Source of the DNA: CAZCPB01 sp964500365
Lineage (GTDB): Bacteria > Planctomycetota > Phycisphaerae > Phycisphaerales > UBA1924
DNA: 6,720 bases
NCBI GenBank assembly: GCA_964500365.1
Contig: CAZCPB010000237.1
Coordinates: 1 to 6,720 of the forward strand
Reading direction: 5' to 3'
Notes under the pieces: generated by a model
Database searches by the model: none
The model's input: the letters and a program-made list of their open reading frames with translations, nothing else
Told to the model about the DNA's origin: nothing
Program-made: the position numbers and the translations under genes
Part shown: in pieces, positions 1 through 6,720 of the stretch
How positions within the stretch are numbered: position 1 is the first letter of the stretch
Layout: each line of letters opens with the position of its first letter

Positions 1-678
1 GAACAGCCGCTGGCCCGTCTGCGCGTTCTCGACCAGCCACAGCTCGACGCCCAGGGCCACGAAGCCCTGCACCATGTACTCGTCCCACCCGTTCCGACGC
101 GCCGAATCGACCACCTCCGCCAGCAGCGGCGCCGTGATCTTCTGACGCTCGGCCTGCGGCAGGGGGATCAGCCCGCCCGTGGGCGACGTCGCGATCGGCA
201 GCGCATCGCCGAAGTCCGAGGACGGGCTGGTCACGATCTCGCGGCAGGCCAGCGCGATGACCGCGCCGGCGGAGTACGCCTTGGTGTTGACCCACGCCAC
301 CGTGTTCTGGATCGGGCACTGCTTGATCAGCCCGCAGATCGTCAGCGCCGCGTAGAGGTCGCCGCCGGGCGTGTCGAGCTCGATCACCACCGCGTCGGCC
401 CCCGCCCGCTCGGCGAGTTTCAGCCGCCGCTCCACGCTGACCGCGGTCGTGTCCCCCCCCAGCTTGCCCTTGATCTCGCCCCTGATGGTGATGACCGCGA
501 CGTTGTTGGCCTTGCGCGCCGCGGGCACGGCCTGGCCCGCGGGCTGCGCCGGCCCCTGCGCGATCGACAGGCCCGATTCTCCCATGAGCGAAAGGGCCAC
601 CGCCGCGACCATCGCCGCGACGCGGATGATCAGCCGCGAGGCCTCACCAACCCGGGCGCGTCGAAAGCTCGCAACCAT
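1..678 (-). CDS. NfeD-type membrane-bound ClpP-class serine protease, N-terminal part (gene runs off the window)
   Basis: The first 226 residues are present and the 3' end lies beyond base 1. Residues 1-41 look like a signal peptide or signal anchor: arginines at 6, 7, 9, 15 and 19, a hydrophobic stretch at about 16-32, then SIAQG. Residues 58-226 follow the ClpP-fold protease domain of NfeD proteins: VAVITIRGEI near 60, VVIELDTPGGDL at 97-108, and AYSAGAVIAL at 134-143 with the expected nucleophile Ser136. Lys180 in ERQKI is a plausible partner, 44 residues away; the archaeal NfeD homologue PH1510 uses a Ser-Lys dyad with similar spacing. FGDALPI (156-162) matches the family's GA-x-PI segment. 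Full-length members add membrane helices and a C-terminal OB-fold domain, which cannot be seen here. Family role, from knowledge: cleavage of membrane-associated proteins outside the cytoplasm, often linked to stomatin partners. The ATG at 678 was chosen because it gives a complete signal peptide. No Shine-Dalgarno sequence precedes it. It follows glnS by 40 bases on the same strand. Confidence 0.88.
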   Translation of the reverse strand, partial: MVASFRRARVGEASRLIIRVAAMVAAVALSLMGESGLSIAQGPAQPAGQAVPAARKANNVAVITIRGEIKGKLGGDTTAVSVERRLKLAERAGADAVVIELDTPGGDLYAALTICGLIKQCPIQNTVAWVNTKAYSAGAVIALACREIVTSPSSDFGDALPIATSPTGGLIPLPQAERQKITAPLLAEVVDSARRNGWDEYMVQGFVALGVELWLVENAQTGQRLF

Positions 679-686
679 CGTGAGCG

Positions 687-692
687 ATTATA
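687..692 (-). promoter_or_regulatory. -10 box TATAAT for the NfeD-type protease gene
   Basis: The minus strand reads TATAAT, a perfect sigma-70 consensus -10 hexamer in a very GC-rich setting, ending 8 bases before the protease ATG. A start site about 7 bases downstream would fall at roughly 680, at or next to the ATG, which implies a leaderless or nearly leaderless message. This fits the lack of any GGAG-like sequence before the ATG. No good TTGACA-like -35 element is visible 16-18 bases upstream (about 709-716). It lies just past the glnS stop, so the protease can be transcribed independently of glnS. Confidence 0.55.
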
Positions 693-718
693 CATGCGTT
701 CGGGCCGGGACCGGCGCT

Positions 719-2593
<1,875 letters not shown>

Positions 2594-2601
2594 GATGAAG
2601 G

Positions 2602-2605
2602 CTCC
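2602..2605 (-). promoter_or_regulatory. Ribosome binding site of glnS
   Basis: GGAG on the minus strand lies 8 bases before the ATG at 2593. It supports that start for GlnRS. Confidence 0.6.
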
Positions 2606-2615
2606 GAAAGGGCCA

Positions 2616-2621
2616 ATCCTA
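2616..2621 (-). promoter_or_regulatory. Possible -10 box for glnS
   Basis: TAGGAT on the minus strand matches TATAAT at four of six positions, including the first TA and the final T. It would place transcription start near 2609, giving a leader of about 15 bases that contains the GGAG. No clear -35 hexamer is visible. It sits inside the 56-base gap between the divergent starts of glnS and the nucleotidase gene, so some promoter must be in or near this stretch. Confidence 0.35.
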
Positions 2622-2638
2622 GTGCCCGCCGTGGCCCG

Positions 2639-2644
2639 TACACT
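2639..2644 (+). promoter_or_regulatory. Possible -10 box for the bisphosphate nucleotidase gene (leaderless start)
   Basis: TACACT keeps the key T1, A2 and T6 of a -10 hexamer and ends 5 bases before the GTG at 2650, so transcription would begin at or next to the start codon. There is no Shine-Dalgarno-like purine run before the GTG, which agrees with leaderless translation. No -35 element was recognised. This is inference from position and a short motif. Confidence 0.35.
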
Positions 2645-2649
2645 CGCCC

Positions 2650-3669
2650 GTGACCCCCTCCGACTTCCTCCCCGCCGCCGAACTCGCCGTCGCCCGAGCC
2701 TCCGCCGTCTGCCGCGCCGTCCAGCGCGCCCTCGACAACGTCCGCGCCATCACCAAGGACGACAAGTCCCCCGTCACCGTCGCCGACTACGCCAGCCAGG
2801 CCGTCGTTGCCCACACGCTCCGCGAACGCCTCGGCGATGTCGTTCTCGTCGGAGAGGAATCCTCCTCCTTCCTCCGCGACCCCGCCCACGCGCCGCACCT
2901 TGCCGCGGCGGTCGAAGCCGCTCGAACCTCATGGCCCGAGGTCACGCCCCAGGCGCTCCTCGAAGCCATCGACCGTGGCAGCACGCGCGAGGTCCCCGCG
3001 TCACGCACCTTCTGGACGCTCGACCCCGTCGACGGCACCAAGGGCTTCCTCCGAGGCCAGCAGTACGCCGTCGCCCTCGCCCTCCTCGAGCGCGGCACGC
3101 CCGTCCTCGGCGTCCTCGGATGCCCCAACCTCCCCGCCGGCGAGAACGCCCGCTTCGATAAGCCCGATCCGCGCGGCACGATCCTCTCGGCCATGCGCGG
3201 ACGCGGCACCACCGAGCGGCCCTGCACGCCCGGGCCCGCCGGCACTCCCGCGCCCGTCCGCCACGCCCCGCGCCCGCCCGGCTCGCCCGTCCGCGCCTGC
3301 GAGAGCGCCGAGTCCGCGCACTCCGACCACTCCAGCGTCACCGCCATCACGAACGCGCTCGGCCCCGCCGGCGAGCCCGCCCGCCTCGACAGCCAGTGCA
3401 AGTACGCCGTGGTCGCGCGGGGCCAGGCCGACATCTATCTGCGCATGCCCTCGAAGAAACTCTACTTCGAGAAGATCTGGGACCACGCCGCCGGCGCCCT
3501 TGTCGCCGAGGAGGCAGGGTGCGTCGTTTCCGATGCCCGCGGCAGGCCCCTCGACTTCACGCGCGGCACGGAACTCACGGAGAACCGCGGAGTCGTGGTC
3601 GCGCCCCCGGCGATCCATCGGCGCGCCGTCGAGGCGATCGCGGGTCTTGGCGTTCTGCCCGCCCCGTAA
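2650..3669 (+). CDS. 3'(2'),5'-bisphosphate nucleotidase, Hal2/CysQ type (inositol monophosphatase superfamily)
   Basis: Predicted to remove the 3'-phosphate from 3'-phosphoadenosine 5'-phosphate (PAP), and possibly PAPS, giving AMP; this clears the by-product of sulfate activation and sulfotransfer. The 339-residue product has the metal-dependent lithium-sensitive phosphatase signatures in order: KSPVTVADYASQA at 39-51, GEES at 68-71 (metal-binding glutamates), LDPVDGTKGFL at 124-134 with Asp125 and Asp128, and WDHAAGALVAEEAG beginning at Trp277, with Asp278 as the last metal ligand. LGVLGCPNLP, an ESAESAHSDHS segment and SQCKYAVVARGQADIYLR fit the Hal2 branch better than plain inositol monophosphatase. 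Length is close to the usual 320-360. A Pro/Ala/Gly-rich stretch at about 196-217 looks like a flexible loop. The GTG start gives the full N-terminal helix; no Shine-Dalgarno sequence precedes it. A hairpin follows the stop. No sulfur-assimilation genes are visible nearby. Substrate is inferred from family. Confidence 0.92.
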   Translation: MTPSDFLPAAELAVARASAVCRAVQRALDNVRAITKDDKSPVTVADYASQAVVAHTLRERLGDVVLVGEESSSFLRDPAHAPHLAAAVEAARTSWPEVTPQALLEAIDRGSTREVPASRTFWTLDPVDGTKGFLRGQQYAVALALLERGTPVLGVLGCPNLPAGENARFDKPDPRGTILSAMRGRGTTERPCTPGPAGTPAPVRHAPRPPGSPVRACESAESAHSDHSSVTAITNALGPAGEPARLDSQCKYAVVARGQADIYLRMPSKKLYFEKIWDHAAGALVAEEAGCVVSDARGRPLDFTRGTELTENRGVVVAPPAIHRRAVEAIAGLGVLPAP

Positions 3670-3675
3670 CGACAA

Positions 3676-3710
3676 ACGCGCGGCCCGGGCGTCTGTCCCA
3701 AGCCGCGCGT
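3676..3710 (+). terminator. Hairpin after the nucleotidase gene, probable terminator
   Basis: A perfect 9-bp inverted repeat pairs 3676-3684 (ACGCGCGGC) with 3702-3710 (GCCGCGCGT). The 17-base loop can pair further through GGG 3687-3689 with CCC 3697-3699. It begins 7 bases after the nucleotidase stop. No T-run follows, so it is not a classic intrinsic terminator; it could act as a U-less terminator or as a 3'-end stabiliser. Confidence 0.5.
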
Positions 3711-3745
3711 GAACCCGAAATCCAGACTCGTTCAAGTGCCGGCGC

Positions 3746-3783
3746 CCGTGGGGGAGCGGAGGGGGGATGCGCACCCCCCACGG
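3746..3783. repeat. 9-bp inverted repeat with an alternative G6/C6 hairpin
   Basis: CCGTGGGGG at 3746-3754 is perfectly complementary to CCCCCACGG at 3775-3783. The same right arm can instead pair with GGGGGG at 3761-3766 (to CCCCCC 3774-3779, with a 7-base loop). The two pairings exclude each other. This could be a second terminator-like structure behind the nucleotidase gene, or part of a leader that switches between two folds; the sequence alone does not decide. Confidence 0.45.
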
Positions 3784-3790
3784 ACGTCCG
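3781..3790. promoter_or_regulatory. Perfect 10-bp palindrome CGGACGTCCG, possible operator
   Basis: CGGACGTCCG reads the same on both strands and overlaps the right arm of the preceding inverted repeat by three bases. A dimeric regulator could bind such a site, but a palindrome of this length can arise by chance in GC-rich DNA. It lies about 290 bases before the sigma-factor start, with no promoter recognised beside it. Confidence 0.25.
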
Positions 3791-3854
3791 GCAGGAGAGA
3801 GACCGATACGCGCTCACGCCGCTCCACGCTGGCGGGCGCATCGTCGGGAGGGAG

Positions 3855-3953
3855 GGCTCCGGCGAAGCGCTCGGAACGGTTGACCCGGGGCCGTTGTCTC
3901 GGCCGCCGCGCTCCTGCGGCGCGGGCGTTCGGATCTCTCAACCGTCAGGAGCC
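3855..3953 (+). ncRNA. Candidate structured RNA, three-way junction, function unknown
   Basis: Nested complementary segments are present. GGCTCC 3855-3860 pairs with GGAGCC 3948-3953. ACGGTTGA 3876-3883 pairs perfectly with TCAACCGT 3938-3945. Inside these, two adjacent hairpins form: GGCCG 3889-3893 with CGGCC 3900-3904, and GCCGC 3905-3909 with GCGGC 3916-3920, each with a 6-base loop. Together they would make a closing stem with two arms. I do not recognise a known RNA family. The orientation is taken from the downstream gene only. Short GC-rich stems occur easily by chance, so this is a candidate, supported mainly by the mixed-composition 8-bp stem. Confidence 0.3.
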
Positions 3954-4028
3954 GCGCCCCCGGAGCGAAATACACGCTCCTCGCGAAATCTTTCAAGGCC
4001 GCGCCGACCAGCCGGAAAAGGACTCCGC

Positions 4029-4034
4029 TATCCT
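4029..4034 (+). promoter_or_regulatory. Possible -10 box for the sigma-factor gene
   Basis: TATCCT matches TATAAT at four of six positions, including the conserved first TA and final T, and lies 41 bases before the GTG start. It would give a leader of about 35 bases. No convincing -35 element sits 17 bases upstream (GACCAG). If the gene is instead autoregulated by its own ECF product, the promoter would look different; no repeated motif was recognised. Confidence 0.25.
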
Positions 4035-4063
4035 GCTTCCGACAGCCCGCCCCGTTCAAGGGC

Positions 4064-4067
4064 GAGG
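4064..4067 (+). promoter_or_regulatory. Ribosome binding site of the sigma-factor gene
   Basis: GAGG lies 8 bases before the GTG at 4076 and supports that start codon. Confidence 0.55.
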
Positions 4068-4075
4068 ACACCCCC

Positions 4076-4669
4076 GTGACCGAGCCGACGCCACCACACC
4101 CCGCGCGCGACGCACCGGGCGACCTGTCCGATTCCGAACTCGTCGCGCGCTCGCTCGCGGGAGACGACCGCGCCTGGCGCGAGCTGGTGGACCGCTACAA
4201 ACGCCTGGTCTACTCCATCCCGCGCCGCTACCGCCTCCCCGACGACCAGTGCGACGACGTCTTCCAGAGCGTCTTTGCCAGCCTCCTCCGGCATCTCTCC
4301 AAGGTCCGCGACGCCGAGAGCCTTCCCAAGTGGATGATCACCACCACCTACCGCGAGTGCTGGCGCCAGGCCCGCGAGAACAAGGCCGCGCCCGGCACGC
4401 TCGATTCCGCCCGGTCCGCGGACGCCCCGGACCCCGCCGCGCCCCCCGATGCGCAGGCCGAACACTGGGAACGCCAGCACCTCGTCGACCAGGCCCTCCG
4501 ACGCCTCGGCGGACGCTGCGAGAAGCTCCTGCGCGCGATCTTCCTGGACCCCTCGCGCCCGAGTTACACCACAATCTCCGAACGACTCGGCATGCCCGTC
4601 GGGAGTATCGGGCCCGTCCGTGCCCGCTGCCTCGCCAAGCTCCTCGAACTCCTCCCGGACATGGACTGA
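4076..4669 (+). CDS. ECF-type RNA polymerase sigma factor (sigma-70 family)
   Basis: Predicted to direct RNA polymerase to a specific promoter set. The 197-residue product has only the two domains typical of ECF sigma factors. Region 2 spans about 20-103: DSELVARSLAGDDRAWRELV, then the core-binding motif DDVFQSVF at 60-67, and the -10-recognising segment LPKWMITTTYRECWRQAR at 83-100. A 25-residue linker rich in Ala, Asp and Pro follows (about 104-128). Region 4 spans about 130-193, with the helix-turn-helix at about 164-189 (YTTISERLGMPVGSIGPVRA, then RCLAKL). The IGPVRARCL recognition helix and the SIPRRYRLPDDQCDDVFQ style are familiar from planctomycete ECF groups; that is from memory. No C-terminal extension. 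The GTG start has a GAGG 8 bases upstream. It is followed 113 bases later by a small anti-sigma-like gene and then a TPR gene on the same strand, so these are its likely regulators. Its target promoters cannot be read from this window. Confidence 0.93.
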   Translation: MTEPTPPHPARDAPGDLSDSELVARSLAGDDRAWRELVDRYKRLVYSIPRRYRLPDDQCDDVFQSVFASLLRHLSKVRDAESLPKWMITTTYRECWRQARENKAAPGTLDSARSADAPDPAAPPDAQAEHWERQHLVDQALRRLGGRCEKLLRAIFLDPSRPSYTTISERLGMPVGSIGPVRARCLAKLLELLPDMD

Positions 4670-4769
4670 GCGCTGGAGCGCGTGCAACGCCCGCGCCGAT
4701 TGGGAGCCCGACTGCGACCGCAATCCCCGTATTTCCGCGGCCCGCCCCCCGCTCCTCTTCATACATCGC

Positions 4770-4776
4770 GGGGTGA
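4770..4776 (+). promoter_or_regulatory. Ribosome binding site of the anti-sigma-like gene
   Basis: GGGGTGA lies 6 bases before the ATG at 4783. The TGA inside it is also an in-frame stop (4774-4776), which rules out a longer N-terminus and fixes the start. Confidence 0.55.
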
Positions 4777-4782
4777 ACCATC

Positions 4783-5388
4783 ATGAGCACGCCGAACTCG
4801 AACCCGACCGTCGAAACCCTCGTCTCCTTCGCACTCGGAGACCTCGACTCCTCCCAGGCGGCGGCGCTGGAGGCCCGCCTCACGCGGACGCCGGAAGCCC
4901 GCCGCCTGCTCGACAAGATCCGGGAACTCGTGCGAACGCTCCAGACCTACGACGGCGTGTCGCCGCCCGATGTGCTCGTGCGACGGGTCAAGGGGATGGT
5001 GGGCGCGGCACCCTCCGCTGCCGCGCCCGCCCTCCGCGAATTCGTCGCCACCCTCGTCTTCGACAGCTTCGGCAAGGTGGCCCTCGCGGGGTTCCGCGGC
5101 ACGGTCGCCGACCGTCAGCTCGCCTACTCGAGCGACATCGCCGACATCGACCTCCAGGTCTCCGCGCCCGCGCCCTCGCGCCGCGCCGTGCGCGGACAGG
5201 TCTCGACCGCCGGGGCGCCGGGCGCGACCAGCGCCGCGCTTACCCGCCCCGGCCAGGCCGACCCCGTCTGCCAGGCCGAGGTGGACCAGCACGGCATGTT
5301 CAGCCTTGAATCCACCCCTGGAACCTTCGAACTGCGCATCACGGTCGGCGACTCGGTCGTCCTCGTCCCGGGCCTCGACGCCGAGTGA
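4783..5388 (+). CDS. Putative zinc-free anti-sigma-like regulator with a beta-rich C-terminal domain
   Basis: No named family is certain. Residues 10-55 (ETLVSFALGDLDSSQAAALE, then ARLTRTPEARRLLDKIRELV) have the helical pattern of the anti-sigma N-terminal domain found in zf-HC2 proteins: a short helix, a G-D/E-L-D turn, a helix ending in L, then a third helix. The zinc-binding His and Cys residues are absent; the only Cys is 163. An Ala/Pro-rich linker lies around 74-83. Residues 84-126 (REFVATLVFDSF, ADRQLAYSSDIADIDLQV) and 135-187 (VRGQV, DQHGMFSL, TPGTFELRITV) are beta-rich; the second resembles a carboxypeptidase-regulatory or transthyretin-like fold. There is no signal peptide or membrane helix, so the protein should be cytosolic, unlike typical membrane anti-sigma factors. 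Placed between the sigma factor and the TPR gene, it probably controls the sigma factor or serves as its adaptor. That role is inference from pattern and context. Confidence 0.75.
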   Translation: MSTPNSNPTVETLVSFALGDLDSSQAAALEARLTRTPEARRLLDKIRELVRTLQTYDGVSPPDVLVRRVKGMVGAAPSAAAPALREFVATLVFDSFGKVALAGFRGTVADRQLAYSSDIADIDLQVSAPAPSRRAVRGQVSTAGAPGATSAALTRPGQADPVCQAEVDQHGMFSLESTPGTFELRITVGDSVVLVPGLDAE

Positions 5389-5396
5389 CGCCGCGG

Positions 5397-5405
5397 AAAG
5401 GGGGA
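5397..5405 (+). promoter_or_regulatory. Ribosome binding site of the TPR gene
   Basis: AAAGGGGGA lies 10 bases before the ATG at 5416, in the 27-base gap after the preceding stop. It supports the ATG and translation as part of an operon with the anti-sigma-like gene. Confidence 0.5.
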
Positions 5406-5415
5406 CGCCGCCGGC

Positions 5416-6720
5416 ATGATCGCGCCGGACCGGTCGAGCCCCGTTCTCCCCGACGTGGTCTCTCTTCCTCCCGAAGAAGCCCTGCGCAGGCTCCGCGCCC
5501 GCGCGGACCCCGCCACCCTCATACTCGCCGGCGCCGACGAGGCCGAGCGCCTCGTCATGACCGACCTCAAGCGCGGCACCGAATCGGCCGAGGCCCTCGT
5601 CCGCGTCGCCGATCTCGAAGGCTCCCCGGCCCCCCGCGCCCGCGCCCGTCGGGCTCTCGCCCAGGGCCTCGCGTATTCGAACCGCTTCGACGAGGCGCTC
5701 GCCCAACTGGGCGAGGCCATCGCACTGGCCGAACGCGCCGGCGATCCCGTCGAGGCCGCTCGCGCCAGAATGACCAGCCTCCACGCCCTCGCGCGCCTCG
5801 GACGTTTCGCCGAAGCGATCGAGTCAGGCGAATCCGCACGGCTCGCCTTCGTCGCCGCCGGCGACGACCTCCTCGCCGCTCGCGCCGACGCCAACCTCGG
5901 CGTCGTCCGCAGGATGAGCGACGACACCGCCGGCGCCCTCCAGCACTTCGACCGCGCACGCCCGATACTCGCCGCTCAGCCCGTGGCTCTCGCGCAGCTC
6001 GACAGCAACCGCGCCGAGGCGTTCCTCGACCTCAACCGCTTCGCCGACGCGAAGGCCGCGTTCGCGGGAGCGCTCGACGCCTTCCGCGCCGCCGGGGTCG
6101 CCCGCGCCGCCGCGATCGTCGAGGGGAACCTCGCCGACCTCGCCTCGCGCCAGGGCCGCCTCGACACCGCCCTCGAGCACTTCGAGCGCGCCCGCCGCGC
6201 CCTCGGAGACACCGACGCCCCCGCCGACGCCGCACGACTGCACGCCGAGCAGGCCGAGGCGCTCGCGGCACTGGGACTCTCCCGCGAGGCCGCGGACCAG
6301 TTCAACGCCGCCATCCCCGTCCTCGACGCCCACGGGCTCGCCTGGGAGTCCGCCCGCGCCCGCGCCGGGCTCGGCGCCTGCCTCGCGCGAATCGACCGCC
6401 GGTCCGACGCCGCGCGTGAGCTCGACGCCGCCGCCGCCGCGTTCGACGCTCTCGACCACGCCACCGCCGCCGCCCGCGTCCGAGTCCTCCGCGCCGAGCT
6501 CGCCCTGCTCGACGGCGACCCGCCCGCCGCCGCCGCCCTCCTCAGCCGCGCCGCCCCCGCGCTCCGGGAACGCCCCGCCCTCGCCTCCGTCGCCCGGCTC
6601 CACCGCGCCGCCGTCCTGCTCGCTTCCGGCCACGCGCGCGAGGCCGCGGTCGAGATCGACGCCGCCCACGCCGACGCCCGCGCTCTGGAACTCGCCCCGC
6701 TCGTCGCCGACGCCCTCCGC
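5416..6720 (+). CDS. TPR-repeat protein, N-terminal part (gene runs off the window); C-terminal effector domain unknown, possibly CHAT
   Basis: The frame stays open from the ATG at 5416 to the window end, giving 435 residues. Residues 1-75 are a helical, repeat-poor lead-in without signal peptide or membrane segment. From about 78 on the protein consists of at least nine TPR-like repeats of 38-41 residues, starting near 78, 116, 156, 194, 233, 274, 314, 353 and 393. Each has the pattern A/N-L-A-x-L-x-R-F-x-E-A-x-x-x-F-x-x-A; examples are ALAQGLAYSNRFDEALAQL and GNLADLASRQGRLDTALEHF. The roughly 40-residue period is that of the TPR_12/MalT-like class, which often precedes a CHAT caspase-like protease or a signalling domain. 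No enzymatic domain is visible up to 6720. The gene starts 27 bases after the anti-sigma-like gene and so is probably co-transcribed; a protein-protein scaffold or sensor acting on the sigma-factor pair is a reasonable inference. Later repeats are strongly alanine-rich, reflecting high GC. Confidence 0.85.
   Translation, partial: MIAPDRSSPVLPDVVSLPPEEALRRLRARADPATLILAGADEAERLVMTDLKRGTESAEALVRVADLEGSPAPRARARRALAQGLAYSNRFDEALAQLGEAIALAERAGDPVEAARARMTSLHALARLGRFAEAIESGESARLAFVAAGDDLLAARADANLGVVRRMSDDTAGALQHFDRARPILAAQPVALAQLDSNRAEAFLDLNRFADAKAAFAGALDAFRAAGVARAAAIVEGNLADLASRQGRLDTALEHFERARRALGDTDAPADAARLHAEQAEALAALGLSREAADQFNAAIPVLDAHGLAWESARARAGLGACLARIDRRSDAARELDAAAAAFDALDHATAAARVRVLRAELALLDGDPPAAAALLSRAAPALRERPALASVARLHRAAVLLASGHAREAAVEIDAAHADARALELAPLVADALR

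Larger units (their letters stand above)
3711..4075. other. Gene-free region upstream of the sigma factor, rich in inverted repeats
   Basis: I see no convincing protein gene in these 365 bases on either strand; the open frames crossing it have no family resemblance and overlap the sigma-factor gene out of frame. Instead it holds a 9-bp inverted repeat with a competing G6/C6 hairpin (3746-3783), a 10-bp perfect palindrome (3781-3790), and nested complementary segments (3855-3953). The last 60 bases carry a possible -10 box and the ribosome binding site of the sigma-factor gene. It is long for this compact window, which suggests a regulatory leader or an unrecognised small RNA. Confidence 0.6.

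Noticed and set aside
693..695. An ATG upstream of the protease start on the minus strand
   Set aside because: It is 17 bases upstream and therefore out of frame with the protease, and it overlaps the edge of the TATAAT box.
3001..3774. A 257-codon minus-strand frame opposite the nucleotidase
   Set aside because: Antisense to a gene with all metal-binding motifs; the Gly/Ala-rich translation shows no family pattern.
3880..3885. TTGACC as a -35 element for the sigma-factor gene
   Set aside because: No AT-containing -10 hexamer lies 15-19 bases downstream; the bases belong to the 8-bp inverted repeat instead.
4670..4681. GCGC-TGGA-GCGC hairpin after the sigma-factor stop as a terminator
   Set aside because: A stem of only 4 bp with no T-run, common by chance in this composition.
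3709..4776. A 355-codon plus-strand frame crossing the gap and the sigma-factor gene
   Set aside because: It overlaps the well-supported sigma factor out of frame and is Arg/Pro-rich with no recognisable domain or ribosome binding site.
5385..6419. A 344-codon plus-strand frame starting at the end of the anti-sigma-like gene
   Set aside because: Extremely Arg/Pro-rich; it is the shifted frame of the TPR gene, whose own frame shows clear 40-residue repeats.

Overview
This is a very GC-rich window with strong G/C preference at third codon positions. It carries three genes of ordinary cell physiology followed by a three-gene module built around an ECF-type sigma factor. The style of the sigma factor (DDVFQ core, IGPVRARCL helix), a dedicated glutaminyl-tRNA synthetase, GTG starts and weak or absent Shine-Dalgarno sequences suggest a planctomycete, most likely of the Phycisphaerae group. 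That placement is inference from protein style, not a database result. There are no RNA genes, insertion sequences or CRISPR arrays that I can support.

The left part runs on the minus strand. A glutaminyl-tRNA synthetase gene (719-2593) is followed 40 bases later by the first 226 codons of an NfeD-type, ClpP-fold membrane serine protease that leaves the window at base 1. A perfect TATAAT box lies 8 bases before the protease ATG and there is no Shine-Dalgarno sequence, so its message may be leaderless. glnS is divergent, across 56 bases, from a plus-strand gene (2650-3669) for a Hal2-type 3'(2'),5'-bisphosphate nucleotidase, which also appears to start on a leaderless GTG.

Bases 3670-4075 hold no convincing gene but are rich in inverted repeats: a 9-bp hairpin right after the nucleotidase stop, a second 9-bp inverted repeat that competes with a G6/C6 hairpin, a perfect 10-bp palindrome, and nested stems that could form a three-way junction. 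This stretch is the upstream or leader region of the sigma-factor gene.

The right part is a plus-strand cluster: an ECF-like sigma factor (4076-4669), a 201-residue soluble protein with an anti-sigma-like but zinc-free N-terminus and a beta-rich C-terminus (4783-5388), and a protein with at least nine TPR-like repeats (5416 to beyond 6720) whose C-terminus is outside the window. The order sigma factor, small sigma-partner candidate, TPR protein resembles in logic the Csx29 (TPR-CHAT protease), Csx30 and RpoE set of type III-E CRISPR loci. Here there is no CRISPR component, and the CHAT domain itself, if present, would lie past the window end. This module is the most interesting content of the window.
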